A stretch of DNA of 64,000 nt from Polynucleobacter sp. MG-27-Goln-C1 (GCF_018881905.1 NZ_JACVPM010000004.1:40803-104802); one strand, 5' to 3'; shown: positions 47,635 to 56,898, counted from the first letter of the stretch. Notes: generated by a model from the letters alone, not told the origin. Numbers and translations: made by a program.

Positions 47635-48047
47635 AGCCGGTAGTTTTAGACACCAATATCTTGCTAGATATTTTTGTCTTTAATGACGAGCGAGCCATCA
47701 ACCTGAAACAAGCAATTATGGATGGCAGCATTACTGCAGTTGCCAGCCAAAAGACTTTATTGGAGTTTGCCGACGTCATCTCGCGCCCCCTCTTTAAACT
47801 CGATGAAGTAACTCAAGCCGCAATTATGAATCAATGGCAATCTCTCGCACAGCAGCATGACGATTCAAACCTAGCCGCCGCGCCCTGGAAATGCCAAGAC
47901 CCGGATGACCAGATCTTCTTAGACCTAGCGTATCAATTAAAGCCAGCGATAATTATCAGCAAAGACAATGCCCTGCTTCACCTTGCTAGTCGAGCCGCTC
48001 AAGAAGATATTCTAATTACCAGCGACTACAACGCCTTTAGGCTTTAG
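47631..48047 (+). CDS. PIN-domain protein
   Basis: A 138-aa PIN-fold protein, a possible toxin-type RNase. Acidic residues of the active site are visible: [12 protein letters not shown] (Asp7), [11 protein letters not shown] (Glu), [11 protein letters not shown] and the ISKDNALL / ITSDYNAF region. PIN proteins are often VapC-like toxins, but no antitoxin-like small gene is adjacent; yaeQ precedes it with a 4-bp overlap. It is convergent with the flavin monooxygenase gene. Confidence 0.85.
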   Translation: MKPVVLDTNILLDIFVFNDERAINLKQAIMDGSITAVASQKTLLEFADVISRPLFKLDEVTQAAIMNQWQSLAQQHDDSNLAAAPWKCQDPDDQIFLDLAYQLKPAIIISKDNALLHLASRAAQEDILITSDYNAFRL

Positions 48048-49053
48048 AGCTAAAGCGCAATCCCTTGGCCGCTTCAGCAGCGATCTCAAATGATCTCAAG
48101 CGCGCTTGATGATCATAAATTTGGCCAGTGATGATAATTTCATTAGCGCCAGTTTGATCGAGCCAATACTGCATCTCTTTTCTCACCGTCTGCATTGAGC
48201 CGACGGCAGAGCAGCGGAGAGCATGAGCAGCGGTAGCTTTTTCGTGTGACTCACAGAAGTCATCTAAATTTGCAATCGGTGGTGGTAATTGACCACGAGT
48301 GTTCCGACGCATTCGAATGACATTCTGCTGCAAAGTAGTGAAAAGATGAGCAGCCTCTTCATCAGTATCGGCAGCCACTACATTCATCAGAAATGCACAA
48401 TAAGGTTTGGATAACTTATCAGATGGCTTAAATAACTCACGATAGGTAGACATTGCATCAAGCAACTGCTCGGGCGCAAAGTGTGAAGCAAATGCATAAG
48501 GCAACCCAAAATGAGCAGCCAGTTGAGCGCCATACAAACTGGAGCCTAAGATCCAAATTGGTACTTCAGTATCTGCACCTGGAATAGCCTTTACTGCTTG
48601 CCCCTCCTGAACAGGGCCAAAGTAATGTTGTAGCTCTCGCACATCTTGCGGAAAGCGATCATCGCTACCCAACAAATCACGACGCAAGGCTCTCGCCGTC
48701 ATTTGGTCAGTGCCTGGCGCACGCCCTAAGCCCAACTCAATCCTGCCGGGATAGATAGATGCCAAAGTACCAAATTGCTCTGCGATGACTAGTGGGGCAT
48801 GATTTGGCAACATTACACCGCCAGACCCAACCAGAATGGTTTTGGTGCCTCCAGCTATGTAGCCAACCAAGACTGCGGTAGCAGAGCTAGCATTACCCGT
48901 CATATTGTGATGCTCAGCTACCCAATAGCGTGTGTAGCCCAAAGCCTCGGCATGCTGAGCAACATCCAGCGAGTTACGCAAGGCATCCCCAGCAGTAAAT
49001 CCCTGTGGGATTGGAGATATATCTAGAATGGAGTACGGGACAGCATTTGTCAT
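48037..49053 (-). CDS. LLM-class flavin-dependent oxidoreductase (luciferase-like)
   Basis: About 338 aa from ATG 49053 ([18 protein letters not shown]). A longer frame from GTG 49077 adds 8 residues that do not match the family. Motifs [39 protein letters not shown] and [18 protein letters not shown] define the alkanal monooxygenase-like group that uses FMNH2. Substrate unknown. It overlaps the PIN gene end by about 11 bp (convergent). Confidence 0.9.
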   Translation of the reverse strand: MTNAVPYSILDISPIPQGFTAGDALRNSLDVAQHAEALGYTRYWVAEHHNMTGNASSATAVLVGYIAGGTKTILVGSGGVMLPNHAPLVIAEQFGTLASIYPGRIELGLGRAPGTDQMTARALRRDLLGSDDRFPQDVRELQHYFGPVQEGQAVKAIPGADTEVPIWILGSSLYGAQLAAHFGLPYAFASHFAPEQLLDAMSTYRELFKPSDKLSKPYCAFLMNVVAADTDEEAAHLFTTLQQNVIRMRRNTRGQLPPPIANLDDFCESHEKATAAHALRCSAVGSMQTVRKEMQYWLDQTGANEIIITGQIYDHQARLRSFEIAAEAAKGLRFSSKA

Positions 49054-49086
49054 ACTTAGATCATACCGAGAAAGCACTTTTTTAAC

Positions 49087-49308
49087 ATGAGCAAACCAAA
49101 AATGGCGGATGCCGATGACGGCCTCTTTAAGCCAGGCAGCAAGCTAAGACATATTAAGACGGGTGGATTTTATAAAGTGGTGTTACTTGCCAATATTGAA
49201 GCTAACCTAGAGCCAGCTTACGTATATGAATCACTTCAGTCGCATGACTTTTGGATCAGACCAAAAGCAGAAATGGAAGATGGTCGATTTGAATTAGTCG
49301 ACGCTTAA
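49087..49308 (+). CDS. DUF1653-like small protein
   Basis: A 73-aa soluble protein. The sequence [48 protein letters not shown] follows the DUF1653 pattern of a small beta-rich domain ending in a W-x-R-P motif. Function unknown. It is followed by slyX after 21 bp. Confidence 0.65.
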   Translation: MSKPKMADADDGLFKPGSKLRHIKTGGFYKVVLLANIEANLEPAYVYESLQSHDFWIRPKAEMEDGRFELVDA

Positions 49309-49329
49309 GATAAAGACAGAGGAATTGAA

Positions 49330-49533
49330 ATGACGGAAGATCGCATCACCAACCTTGAAATCAAACTCAGCTTTACTGAAGATTTGATTGACCAACTGAA
49401 TCAGACCATCTACAAGCAACAACAACAGATTGAATTTCTATATCGCGAGCTTAAATCCATTAAGGAGCAAGCCAGCAGTAGTGATGGTGCAGGCAGTGCC
49501 AGTCCAAAAGACGAAATTCCTCCTCACTATTAA
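49330..49533 (+). CDS. slyX: SlyX family protein
   Basis: A 67-aa acidic coiled-coil protein of the SlyX family: DRITNLEIKLSFTEDLIDQLNQTIYKQQQQIEFLYREL, then PHY at the C-terminus as in the family. Function unknown. A GAGG lies 8 nt before the ATG. Confidence 0.88.
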   Translation: MTEDRITNLEIKLSFTEDLIDQLNQTIYKQQQQIEFLYRELKSIKEQASSSDGAGSASPKDEIPPHY

Positions 49534-49589
49534 AGCCCTGATAACATTTAAGGTAAATATCGCAGCACTTTTAAAAAAGGACATTCATT

Positions 49590-49937
49590 ATGGGTAACTT
49601 AGTACCGTTTTTACTTCAGTGGGGATTAACCTCCCTATCCCTTTGGGTCGCTAGCTATCTTTTTAGTGGCTTGCGCTTTGCAGATGGTGGCTCACTGTTA
49701 ATTGCTGCCCTCCTGCTTGGTTTTGCCAACGCCGTTGTGAAGCCTTTATTAATTCTCTTCACCCTGCCACTAACCGTTCTTACCATGGGGCTGTTTCTGC
49801 TGGTAGTCAATGCCTTAGTGCTGATGCTGGTCTCTGCAGTGGTAGGCGGCTTTACGATCTCCAGTTTCTGGACCGCTTTCTTCGCCAGCATCTTTATTTC
49901 TTTATTCAGCCTCTTTATCAGCGGAATATTGTTTTAA
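49590..49937 (+). CDS. Phage holin family IV-like membrane protein (YvlD type)
   Basis: A 115-aa protein with four membrane helices (LLQWGLTSLSLWVASYLFSGLRF; LLIAALLLGFANAVVKPLLILFTLPL; LTMGLFLLVVNALVLMLVSAVV; FWTAFFASIFISLFSLFISGIL). FANAVVKPLL and LPLTVLTMGLF are the family motifs. Despite the name these are chromosomal housekeeping proteins and no phage is indicated. AAAGGA precedes the ATG. Confidence 0.88.
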   Translation: MGNLVPFLLQWGLTSLSLWVASYLFSGLRFADGGSLLIAALLLGFANAVVKPLLILFTLPLTVLTMGLFLLVVNALVLMLVSAVVGGFTISSFWTAFFASIFISLFSLFISGILF

Positions 49938-49940
49938 GAA

Positions 49941-51737
49941 TCACTCCGCCCCAGGGTAGATATCTGACCAGGGGTGGAGCGCATCGCGGCAAGGATGACC
50001 TTTAGAGGTCATTGATCTGGCGTTCTCAGCCAAAATACTTGCGCCGCCAGTCAAGAATCCAAGTCCAATGGAAACGGCGCTATTGACAACTCCAGCCTGA
50101 TTTAACACCGCCTTAGGATTACTCAGAGTCCCACCTATTTTCACTAAGCCAGCCAAACCTAAGCCAGTAGTTAATCCTGACTTTTCCTGGGGATCAATAG
50201 TAAGGTTAACCGTCTCTGACTTAAGATTCAACGAGCCAGCTACCACTACATTCAAGCGGTCGGTTTCCATGCCGACAGAATTAGCGATATTAATCTGCCC
50301 ATTACTAATTGGTAGGTAAGCTACTGCACATTCCAAAGTCGTGTTGGTAGTTTTTTTGCGCAGGGGATTCATAGAGTCAAGCACTGTGACAACAAAATCG
50401 CCAGCATCATTCAGAAAGTTAGTCCCCATTTGAGCTTGATTAATGCTCAACTGAATTTTTCCATTCGAATTTCCAGCCAGCTGATGCAAGCTCATTCCGG
50501 TTGAATTTAAATCAAACGCTAGCTTCATATTGCCGCCGCTTACCTTTGATTGGGGATCAACGCTACCCATAAGCTGCTCTAGGGTGAAATTTTTAGTTAC
50601 CCCCTTAAGCGCAAGAGCGGGAGCCTGGCCAGTAAATTGGGAAAGTTTTCCCTGAATATCGGCGAGTCCACTACCTAATTGAAATGAAGCCTGAGAAAGT
50701 TCAATCACATCACCCTTTAACTGAATTTGCGCAGTCAAGTTCTGCAAGGGCTTGCGTTTAGGCAGGGAAAGTTCGGCGATATTTACAGAGATTGTTCCAG
50801 TAGCCTGAGGCAATGAATTAAATGACAAACTCTCATCACTAAACAAATATTTAGAGCTTGGAGCTGGTCGCTGCGAGCTGGGCTGCGCCCCCTTTAAGGA
50901 ATTGGCAGCTGGAGTTGTAAGGTTAGGCCATTCAAATGCCTTGGAGGTCAACACCATATTGATCGCAGCCATAGATTGCGCATTTTTAGACAGGCTACCT
51001 TTTATCTGAAGCACTTTCCCATTTATCGCGAGATTAAGATCAACCGGAAACTCCAGCGCAGAGCTGCCCCAGTCCTTATATACCTTAGACAGATAGCCGA
51101 CTGAACCAGTTAGCCCAACATCGACCGAGTTGTATTTCATATTGAGCGTGATGACCGACTTATCCCCGCGACCCAATACGGAAAGGCGCTGCACCTGGTA
51201 GCTAGATTTCACAGCATTCGCATCTTCATAGTGAATGTTGGCGTTCTGCATAGAAATATTTGTCAAACTCATCAGATTGTCGTTAGCTGAGCCACTATCT
51301 GAGGTGCTGGATGCTGATGATGCGGCTGAGCTTGAGTCGACACTCAGGTCCCAATTTGCTTTGCCGGCAGAGTTCTTTCGCAAATAGAGCTCCAAGCCAC
51401 TTAAGTTAATGCTATTAATCTCAACCTGTTTACTCAAAAGAGGAAGGGTTTTAATGTCTAACTCAATCCGCTGGAGCTTTAACATGTCCGACTCTGTTGC
51501 CCACGGGGCGTTACTAAGACTCACCTGCTCAGCGGAAACAGTAATCGATGGAAAGAGAGTTAGTGATACAGGCCCTGAAATTTTGAGATCCCTTCCTGTG
51601 GCACTTTTCACAGACGTTGCTAGCAACTTGACCAGTTGAGCTGGATCTATCGCTGTGGAGGCATACCAAACCCCCGCCACTACTAGCAGTAAAAGGCTTG
51701 CAATAGAAATTAGAACAATCTTAATTTTTTTATTCAT
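49941..51737 (-). CDS. AsmA family protein
   Basis: A 598-aa protein with one N-terminal membrane helix (IVLISIASLLLLVVAGVWYAS) and a large periplasmic AsmA domain (LKISGPVSLTLFPSITVSAEQVSLSNAPW; VEINSINLSGLELYLRKNSAGKANWDL). The C-terminal region has GGNMKLAFDLNSTGMSLHQLAG, typical of AsmA, and ends in LTGGASILAENA. Proteins of this class carry phospholipids between membranes. It is convergent with the holin-like gene. Confidence 0.9.
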   Translation of the reverse strand: MNKKIKIVLISIASLLLLVVAGVWYASTAIDPAQLVKLLATSVKSATGRDLKISGPVSLTLFPSITVSAEQVSLSNAPWATESDMLKLQRIELDIKTLPLLSKQVEINSINLSGLELYLRKNSAGKANWDLSVDSSSAASSASSTSDSGSANDNLMSLTNISMQNANIHYEDANAVKSSYQVQRLSVLGRGDKSVITLNMKYNSVDVGLTGSVGYLSKVYKDWGSSALEFPVDLNLAINGKVLQIKGSLSKNAQSMAAINMVLTSKAFEWPNLTTPAANSLKGAQPSSQRPAPSSKYLFSDESLSFNSLPQATGTISVNIAELSLPKRKPLQNLTAQIQLKGDVIELSQASFQLGSGLADIQGKLSQFTGQAPALALKGVTKNFTLEQLMGSVDPQSKVSGGNMKLAFDLNSTGMSLHQLAGNSNGKIQLSINQAQMGTNFLNDAGDFVVTVLDSMNPLRKKTTNTTLECAVAYLPISNGQINIANSVGMETDRLNVVVAGSLNLKSETVNLTIDPQEKSGLTTGLGLAGLVKIGGTLSNPKAVLNQAGVVNSAVSIGLGFLTGGASILAENARSMTSKGHPCRDALHPWSDIYPGAE

Positions 51738-51814
51738 CGTTAGTCGATTCTAACTTTATGCCTACTACCGTGCACTAAAATCGAGACTTAAATTACTTCC
51801 ATCGGTCACGCCTC

Positions 51815-52162
51815 ATGAATACTTCAGCCAATCTACCAAAATGCCCAGCCTGCCAAGAGGATATGACCTACCCTGACGGTGAAAATTTTGTTTGCGCCCA
51901 ATGTGGCCATGAGTGGCCAATGGCAGCTAGCGTAGAAGAAGATGAAGGCGCTCTGATTGTGAAGGATGCCAACGGTAACTTACTGGCTGATGGCGATACG
52001 GTCACCCTCATTAAGGATCTGAAGGTTAAAGGATCATCCACAACCCTCAAGGTTGGGACAAAGATTAAGGGAATCCGCCTGGTTTCCGGTGATCATGAGG
52101 TGGACTGCAAAACCGAAGCAGGCAATATGTTGCTCAAAGCCTGCTTTTTGAAGAAAGCCTAA
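51815..52162 (+). CDS. yjdM: Zinc-ribbon protein YjdM (PhnA family)
   Basis: A 115-aa protein: a zinc ribbon of four cysteines (CPACQEDMTYP ... CAQCGHEW) and the PhnA/YjdM C-terminal domain (DANGNLLADGDTVTLIKDLKVKGSSTTLKVGTKIKGIRL). Once linked to phosphonate use, its real role is unclear. It is followed by a hairpin in the gap to the convergent ydcH. Confidence 0.92.
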   Translation: MNTSANLPKCPACQEDMTYPDGENFVCAQCGHEWPMAASVEEDEGALIVKDANGNLLADGDTVTLIKDLKVKGSSTTLKVGTKIKGIRLVSGDHEVDCKTEAGNMLLKACFLKKA

Positions 52163-52174
52163 GTCTCAATTAGA

Positions 52175-52207
52175 GACCACCAGACCCATATATGGGTTCC
52201 GATGGTC
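52175..52207. terminator. Hairpin between convergent yjdM and ydcH
   Basis: An imperfect stem GACCA...TGGTC with an inner ACCCAT/ATGGGT. There is no T run, so efficient intrinsic termination is uncertain. Confidence 0.4.
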
Positions 52208-52215
52208 CGCCAGTC

Positions 52216-52434
52216 TTATGCCGCGCTAGCTTTTTTCAAGACAGCGTATAGCTGGTCTTTCAATAAGAGTTTTTCTTTTTTCAAAACCTCAATCTCTTCA
52301 GGAGTGCTGGGCTCAGAGTGGGCCTCCATTCTTTGAATCTTTTGATCCAGATTGTTGTGCTTATCAAATAAATGAGAAAAGTGACGATCTGATGTTTTCA
52401 GCTTAGTAATTAACTCGCGATATTCAGGGAACAT
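52216..52434 (-). CDS. YdcH family (DUF465) small helical protein
   Basis: A 72-aa protein, largely coiled coil: MFPEYRELITKLKTSDRHFSHLFDKHNNLDQKIQRMEAH, LKKEKLLLKDQLYAVLKKA. Typical DUF465 length and pattern. Function unknown. Confidence 0.9.
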   Translation of the reverse strand: MFPEYRELITKLKTSDRHFSHLFDKHNNLDQKIQRMEAHSEPSTPEEIEVLKKEKLLLKDQLYAVLKKASAA

Positions 52435-52665
52435 AGATTCTCTTTAGGTTGAGGTTATTCATAACTGCACCGCTCCAGTGTAGCAAGTTAGCGCTCAAAT
52501 TCAAGCACCCCGCCCTTCTTTAATGCAGCCAAAAAACAATTGGGGATTGACTCTTGATATTGCAAGGTAAATCCCCATATAAGTATCAGCAAAAGTAGAT
52601 AGAACTGAAGTAATATCGACTAGTGCGCTAAGCACATTAACTACCAATAGGAAGGGTAATAGACC

Positions 52666-53556
52666 ATGGCTACAAAGAAGTCTCCAGCAAAAAAGAAAGT
52701 AGCTACTAAGGTGGTAATAAAAGCCCCTGCAAAGAAAGCCGTTAAAAAAGTTGCCGCTAAGAAAGTGGTAGCCAAAAAGGCCGTAAAGAAGGTAGTGAAA
52801 AAACCAGCAACTAAAAAGCCTGTCGCTAAAAAGACGACTGCGAAAAAACCAGTAGCGAAGAAGGCAGTTAAAAAGGTAGCGGCTAAGAAGCCAGCAGCCA
52901 AAAAACCTGCCCCAAAGAAAGCTGCCAAGAAGTCTCCTAAGGCAGCTGCGCCAAAGAAACTGAAAGTCGATCAGTACGGACTCGAGGAAGATGATGAGTT
53001 CTACGGTTTGTACTTTGCCAAATCAACCGATAAGGGTTTAGTTGAAGTTAAACCTTGCACCTTCTCACTGATGTACTGGTGGAAAGGCTTGCTTGGCTAC
53101 CCTGACATGATTGAAATCTCCAAAGATAGCAATACAGCAATGTTGCAATTTGAGTCTACCTTTGGTGGCGGCGATTCTGGTGAAACTGAGTTGACAGAAA
53201 AAGATGTGTTCGATGTTGACCACATCATTGAAGTCGATGAGCAAGAGCAGTTGGTATCCCTCTACTCTTACGTTCCAATTCCTGTACCAGAAAAACTCAT
53301 TGGCGCACTTGGCCTCTCTATTCTGAATATCAACCCAGAAACTCGCTATGGCAGCTTAGAAATCTGCTCTACAGATAATGAAGAAGGTGAGAATGAACAC
53401 TTCCTACGCTATCGTGCAGCAACTTATTTACGTGGCGTGAAATCTGGCAAGGTTGAAGCGATTGAAAGCATGGTCACCAATGGTTCAGAATTCTTTGGAT
53501 TAGCTTTAGATGCAATGTGCGTAAACAAATCGATTAAGAAATGGTTGCTTAGTTAA
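52666..53556 (+). CDS. Histone H1-like Lys/Ala-rich tail fused to an acidic folded domain
   Basis: A 296-aa protein in two parts. Residues 1-100 are almost only Lys, Ala, Pro, Val and Thr in repeats such as AAKKPAAKK and VAKKAVKKV, like histone H1 and the bacterial Hc1/BpH1-type DNA-binding tails. Residues 101-296 form a compact, acidic domain (GLEEDDEFYGLYFAKS; STFGGGDSGETELTEKDVFDVDHIIEVDEQEQ; ALGLSILNINPETRYGSLEICS) that I do not recognise with certainty. The two parts have opposite charge, so the tail may bind nucleic acid while the acidic half binds it back or another protein. The highly hydrophobic frame on the opposite strand is a shadow of the tail. Confidence 0.8.
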   Translation: MATKKSPAKKKVATKVVIKAPAKKAVKKVAAKKVVAKKAVKKVVKKPATKKPVAKKTTAKKPVAKKAVKKVAAKKPAAKKPAPKKAAKKSPKAAAPKKLKVDQYGLEEDDEFYGLYFAKSTDKGLVEVKPCTFSLMYWWKGLLGYPDMIEISKDSNTAMLQFESTFGGGDSGETELTEKDVFDVDHIIEVDEQEQLVSLYSYVPIPVPEKLIGALGLSILNINPETRYGSLEICSTDNEEGENEHFLRYRAATYLRGVKSGKVEAIESMVTNGSEFFGLALDAMCVNKSIKKWLLS

Positions 53557-53567
53557 GAGCCTGTAAC

Positions 53568-53837
53568 TTAATAGGTATTGCACACAAAAATGTAGGTCAT
53601 AGGAAAGCGGTCGTTTACTGTTTTACGAGTTTCAACGATAGTGGCGCTTCGCTTTCCTAGTTTTTTACACTCCTCCTCCGCAGCCGCCTGAGCTTCCGTA
53701 TCTTTAGCAGACTTTGGTGCATGCACCCCAATAGTTCCATCAGACTGTCGATAGACACCAAAATCGCTTTTGGGTGTTGAACAGGCCAGCATTGCCATTG
53801 AAATGGCAAAAACTAAAATACTCGAGATGATTTTCAT
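53568..53837 (-). CDS. Small putative lipoprotein
   Basis: An 89-aa protein with signal SSILVFAISMAMLACS, a lipobox MLAC and thus a lipid-modified Cys18. The mature part is about 70 residues with a Lys/Glu-rich helix (SAKDTEAQAAAEEECKKLG) and two further Cys (in EEECKKLG and FVCNTY) that could form a disulfide. No family recognised. Confidence 0.7.
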   Translation of the reverse strand: MKIISSILVFAISMAMLACSTPKSDFGVYRQSDGTIGVHAPKSAKDTEAQAAAEEECKKLGKRSATIVETRKTVNDRFPMTYIFVCNTY

Positions 53838-54172
53838 ATAGAAATCCAGGTCTTTAAAAGAATGGATCCATTCTAGCGATCTTTAGGAGCCAGAGGCTCA
53901 GGATATAAATTGCAAACGAGCAGAGACCCTGCTGTTATTTTGAATTCTTTTTAAATATTTTTTGATTTGCTGTAGCCCATTTCTGATTTTCAGATGATCA
54001 CTGATGTGACCTGGCAACTGCTTTTGAAGATGTTTCTAAGAAGCGTACTGACAGTCTCCACAACTGCGGTAAAACTCTAGTCTGTACGCTTCTTATGCTG
54101 AAAGCCGGCTCTCAGCGAAGCACTAATGTAAACGAAAATCCTTTAAAAGTCAAGGGTTTTCCCTAATATATT
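53838..54172. other. 335-bp non-coding stretch between the lipoprotein and iron-receptor genes
   Basis: No gene-like frame found. It contains a small hairpin near 53920-53934 (AGCAG/CTGCT) followed by a weak T run, the 12-bp inverted repeat listed separately, and at 54134-54161 a weak hairpin that could end transcription of the iron receptor gene on the minus strand (AAAACCCTT/AAGGATTTT with one mismatch). Confidence 0.5.
54037..54095. repeat. 12-bp perfect inverted repeat with 35-nt spacer
   Basis: Arms TAAGAAGCGTAC (54037-54048) and GTACGCTTCTTA (54084-54095) are exact complements. There is no T run after either arm, so it is not an ordinary terminator. It could be a small-RNA stem or an operator pair. 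Confidence 0.5.
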
Positions 54173-55228
54173 TCACTTATAGCCAACTCGATCAAGCAAG
54201 CGTTGTGCAGCAATTTGATTCTTGCCAATCGCCGCAATTGAAATGTTTTCAGCCTTGAATGGCCCCAACATTTTGAGCCCTTCATTTTCAATCTTGACTG
54301 ACTTCACCACAGGCCACTCGTTGTTACCGTTAGCAAAATATTCTTGCGCCGAATCGCTAGCCAGGTATTCAAGAAACTGAATAGCCGCTTGTGAATGCGG
54401 TGCATTCTTGGCTACACCACCACCCGCAATGTTGATGTGCGTGCCAGTTGTCTGCTGATTAGGCCAAACAAACCCAATCTTAGAAACGATAGCCTGATCT
54501 TCCGGCTTAGTTGAGCGCAAGAGTCTAACTAGGTAGTAAGAGTTTGTTAATGCCACTCCACATTCGCCCGAAGCAACCGCCTTGATCTGATCCGTATCAC
54601 CACCTCTGGGAGGGCGAGCCATATTTGCCACCATGCCCTTAGCCCATTCTTCGGTAGCTGCCTCACCACGACGCTCAATCATGGCTCCGATCAATGACAA
54701 CATGTATGGATGAGCGCCTGAGCGTGTACACACCTTACCCTTGTTCATGGGCTCAGCCAATTTCTCATAAGTGTCGACGTCTTGTGGATTTACTTTTGCC
54801 TTGTTGTAAACCACGAGACGCGCTCTAGTCGAAAATCCAAACCAAGTTGATCCTTCTGGATCAGGCTTTGAGCGCAGGTTTGCAGGGATGCGACTCTCTA
54901 AATACTTTGAGTGAATAGGTTTAAAGAATCCGTCAATTTGCGCGCGCCACAATCGCGCTGCGTCGACCATCAAAATCACGTCCGCCGGACTGTTAGCGCC
55001 CTCGCTTTTCAGTCTCTCAGCCAGCGCATTGTCATCAGCCTCAATACGATTGATCTTGATACCCGTCTTCTTAGTGAAATCGCCATAGAGCGCCTCATCA
55101 GTTTGGTAGTGTCGAGCTGAATAGAGATTCAACTCTTTGGCTTCTTGAGCGTGTAATGGCAAAGCCATAAAGCTGCTTAGCACCAATGAAGTTGCGACTA
55201 GGAACTTGTGTATCGCTTGAGTTGCCAT
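54173..55228 (-). CDS. futA: Iron(III) ABC transporter periplasmic receptor (FutA/FbpA type)
   Basis: A 351-aa receptor with signal peptide (LVATSLVLSSFMALPLHAQ). ELNLYSARHYQTDEALY, IKINRIEADDNALAERLKSEG, ECGVALTNSYYLVRLLRS and AGGGVAKNAPHSQAAIQFLEYLAS are the FutA/FbpA features; the YY pair contributes iron-binding tyrosines. It delivers Fe3+ to the permease encoded upstream (63-bp gap). A Fur-like site lies 46 bp upstream. Confidence 0.93.
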   Translation of the reverse strand: MATQAIHKFLVATSLVLSSFMALPLHAQEAKELNLYSARHYQTDEALYGDFTKKTGIKINRIEADDNALAERLKSEGANSPADVILMVDAARLWRAQIDGFFKPIHSKYLESRIPANLRSKPDPEGSTWFGFSTRARLVVYNKAKVNPQDVDTYEKLAEPMNKGKVCTRSGAHPYMLSLIGAMIERRGEAATEEWAKGMVANMARPPRGGDTDQIKAVASGECGVALTNSYYLVRLLRSTKPEDQAIVSKIGFVWPNQQTTGTHINIAGGGVAKNAPHSQAAIQFLEYLASDSAQEYFANGNNEWPVVKSVKIENEGLKMLGPFKAENISIAAIGKNQIAAQRLLDRVGYK

Positions 55229-55274
55229 TGCTGTATTTACGATCAGAATTAGAGTAAATCTAATTTATCACAAA

Positions 55275-55289
55275 TACGAATGATTATCA
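55275..55289 (-). promoter_or_regulatory. Candidate Fur box upstream of the iron receptor gene
   Basis: A 7-1-7 element: plus strand TACGAAT-G-ATTATCA. One half is a perfect ATTATCA; the other matches 4 of 7 to TGATAAT. The location before an iron-transport gene raises its likelihood. Confidence 0.5.
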
Positions 55290-55290
55290 A

Positions 55291-56847
55291 TTAAGATTTG
55301 GAGATGACCCTAGAAAGCAGCAGTACAGGGAAAAGCCCAACTAAAACAATGGTTAGAGACGGGAGGGCAAGCTCGGCTAGACGCTCATCCGCTGCCAGCT
55401 GATAGGTGGCGACAGCCAAGGTATCAAAGTTAAATGGGCGCAGCAACAGAGTTGCCGGCAACTCTTTCATTACATCCACAAAGACAAAAAGGCCAGCAGT
55501 GATGAGGCTTCGCTTGAGCAAAGGCACATGTACTCGCCTCAGAATCTGCCCCTTCGAAAGCCCAAGCAGCGCTGCTGAAGCATCCATGGAGGGCGTTATG
55601 CGTGCAAGCCCCGCCTCAACACTTTGCAGACTAGAAGAAAGAAAGCGGACCAAGTAAGCGTAGATCAGTACCAACATGCTGGCAGACATCCACCACGCAA
55701 GCTGAAAGATCTCTAGGAAAGAGAGAATGCCGATGGCCAATACTGCGCCAGGCAAGGCATAACCAAAACCTAGCAATCGATTTACCCAGGCTAGGCGCGC
55801 ATTCATTCGCACTGAGTAAGCGAAGAATATGGCGAGCGCAACAGAGATGAGTGCCGTCAGAATCGAAACAGATAAAGAATTACTCAACCAATCAAGATAA
55901 CGAATATCGATCATGAGGCCTTGTTTGAAAAGTAATTGCAGGAGCGCAAATGCTGGCAACAGAAATCCGCACAAGAGCGTAGCGCCACAAAATGCAAAAG
56001 CAAAAAAGGCATTCTTACCCCACAGAGATTTCGCTACCGGCCTCCCCTGCGCTGATGAGGCATAACGCAATTTTGAGCGACTACTTTGCTCAATAAAGAA
56101 GATGAGTAAAACAAAACTCAAAAGACCAAGGGCAAGCTGAACTGCTGCTACGCGGTCTCCAAAAGAAAGCCATGCCTTAAAGATGCCCGTCGCAAATGTC
56201 TGCACACCAAAGTAGGAGACGGCGCCAAAATCTGCCAAGACCTCCATGAGGGCTAAAGCCATGCCTGCAAAGATCGCTGGCCTAGCCATTGGCAATACCA
56301 ACTTCATAAACCCTTGAAGCGGACTATAGCCCAGCGTTTCTGAAGCCTCAATCAATCGGCCACTGCGCTCTAAAAATGCAGTACGCGTAATGAGATACAC
56401 ATAGGGAAAGAGGCAAAAGGAGAAAGACCAAATAGCCCCGCTCAGCGATCTCGGATCTGGAAAGAACCAAAGTGAATCCATTCCCAGTAAGGTACGAAGG
56501 GTGCTCTGTATGGGTCCTGAAAATTGCAAGAGATCTACAAACAGGTAGGCCATGACATAGGTGGGCACAGCTAAAGGCAGAATGAGTGCCCACTCAAATA
56601 TTTTCTTACCTGGGAAGTCGTAGCTAGCGATGATCCAAGCATTACCCACCCCAAGAATAAATACCCCTACTCCAACACCAAGAATAAGCACCAAGGTTGA
56701 GGCAATGTATCCGCCCAGCACAAAGTTCCAGAGGTGACTGAGAGTGCCGGTAGCTAATAAATCATTGCCGGAGAATAGGAAAGGTGCTGCCAAGCCAAAT
56801 AGGGGCAAAAATAACAACAGGGCAAGTGGCACGACAATACGATTCAT
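55291..56847 (-). CDS. fbpB: Iron(III) ABC transporter permease (FbpB type)
   Basis: A 518-aa permease with about 12 membrane helices, the fused double form typical of FbpB. Two EAA-like loops are visible (LIEASETLGYSPLQGFMKLVLPMARP; ASAALLGLSKGQILRRVHVPLLKR). It lies directly upstream of the receptor gene and is divergent from the ATPase gene. Confidence 0.92.
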   Translation of the reverse strand: MNRIVVPLALLLFLPLFGLAAPFLFSGNDLLATGTLSHLWNFVLGGYIASTLVLILGVGVGVFILGVGNAWIIASYDFPGKKIFEWALILPLAVPTYVMAYLFVDLLQFSGPIQSTLRTLLGMDSLWFFPDPRSLSGAIWSFSFCLFPYVYLITRTAFLERSGRLIEASETLGYSPLQGFMKLVLPMARPAIFAGMALALMEVLADFGAVSYFGVQTFATGIFKAWLSFGDRVAAVQLALGLLSFVLLIFFIEQSSRSKLRYASSAQGRPVAKSLWGKNAFFAFAFCGATLLCGFLLPAFALLQLLFKQGLMIDIRYLDWLSNSLSVSILTALISVALAIFFAYSVRMNARLAWVNRLLGFGYALPGAVLAIGILSFLEIFQLAWWMSASMLVLIYAYLVRFLSSSLQSVEAGLARITPSMDASAALLGLSKGQILRRVHVPLLKRSLITAGLFVFVDVMKELPATLLLRPFNFDTLAVATYQLAADERLAELALPSLTIVLVGLFPVLLLSRVISKS

Positions 56848-56898
56848 GAAATCGGCAATCCGTTTAGACTCTAGCTATGCATTAAACCACCAGCATTG

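Noticed and set aside
49590..49937. Phage holin as a sign of a prophage
   Set aside because: This four-helix family is a common chromosomal gene, and no other phage genes surround it.
52641..52928. A 95-aa very hydrophobic minus-strand frame that looks like a membrane protein
   Set aside because: It is the complement of the Lys/Ala repeat tail: AAR and GCN codons read as Phe, Leu and Ala in reverse. No separate gene is supported.
52666..52965. Tandem Lys/Ala repeats as a DNA repeat array or CRISPR
   Set aside because: The repeats are irregular at DNA level and lie in frame in a protein-coding sequence; no CRISPR-like repeat/spacer order exists.
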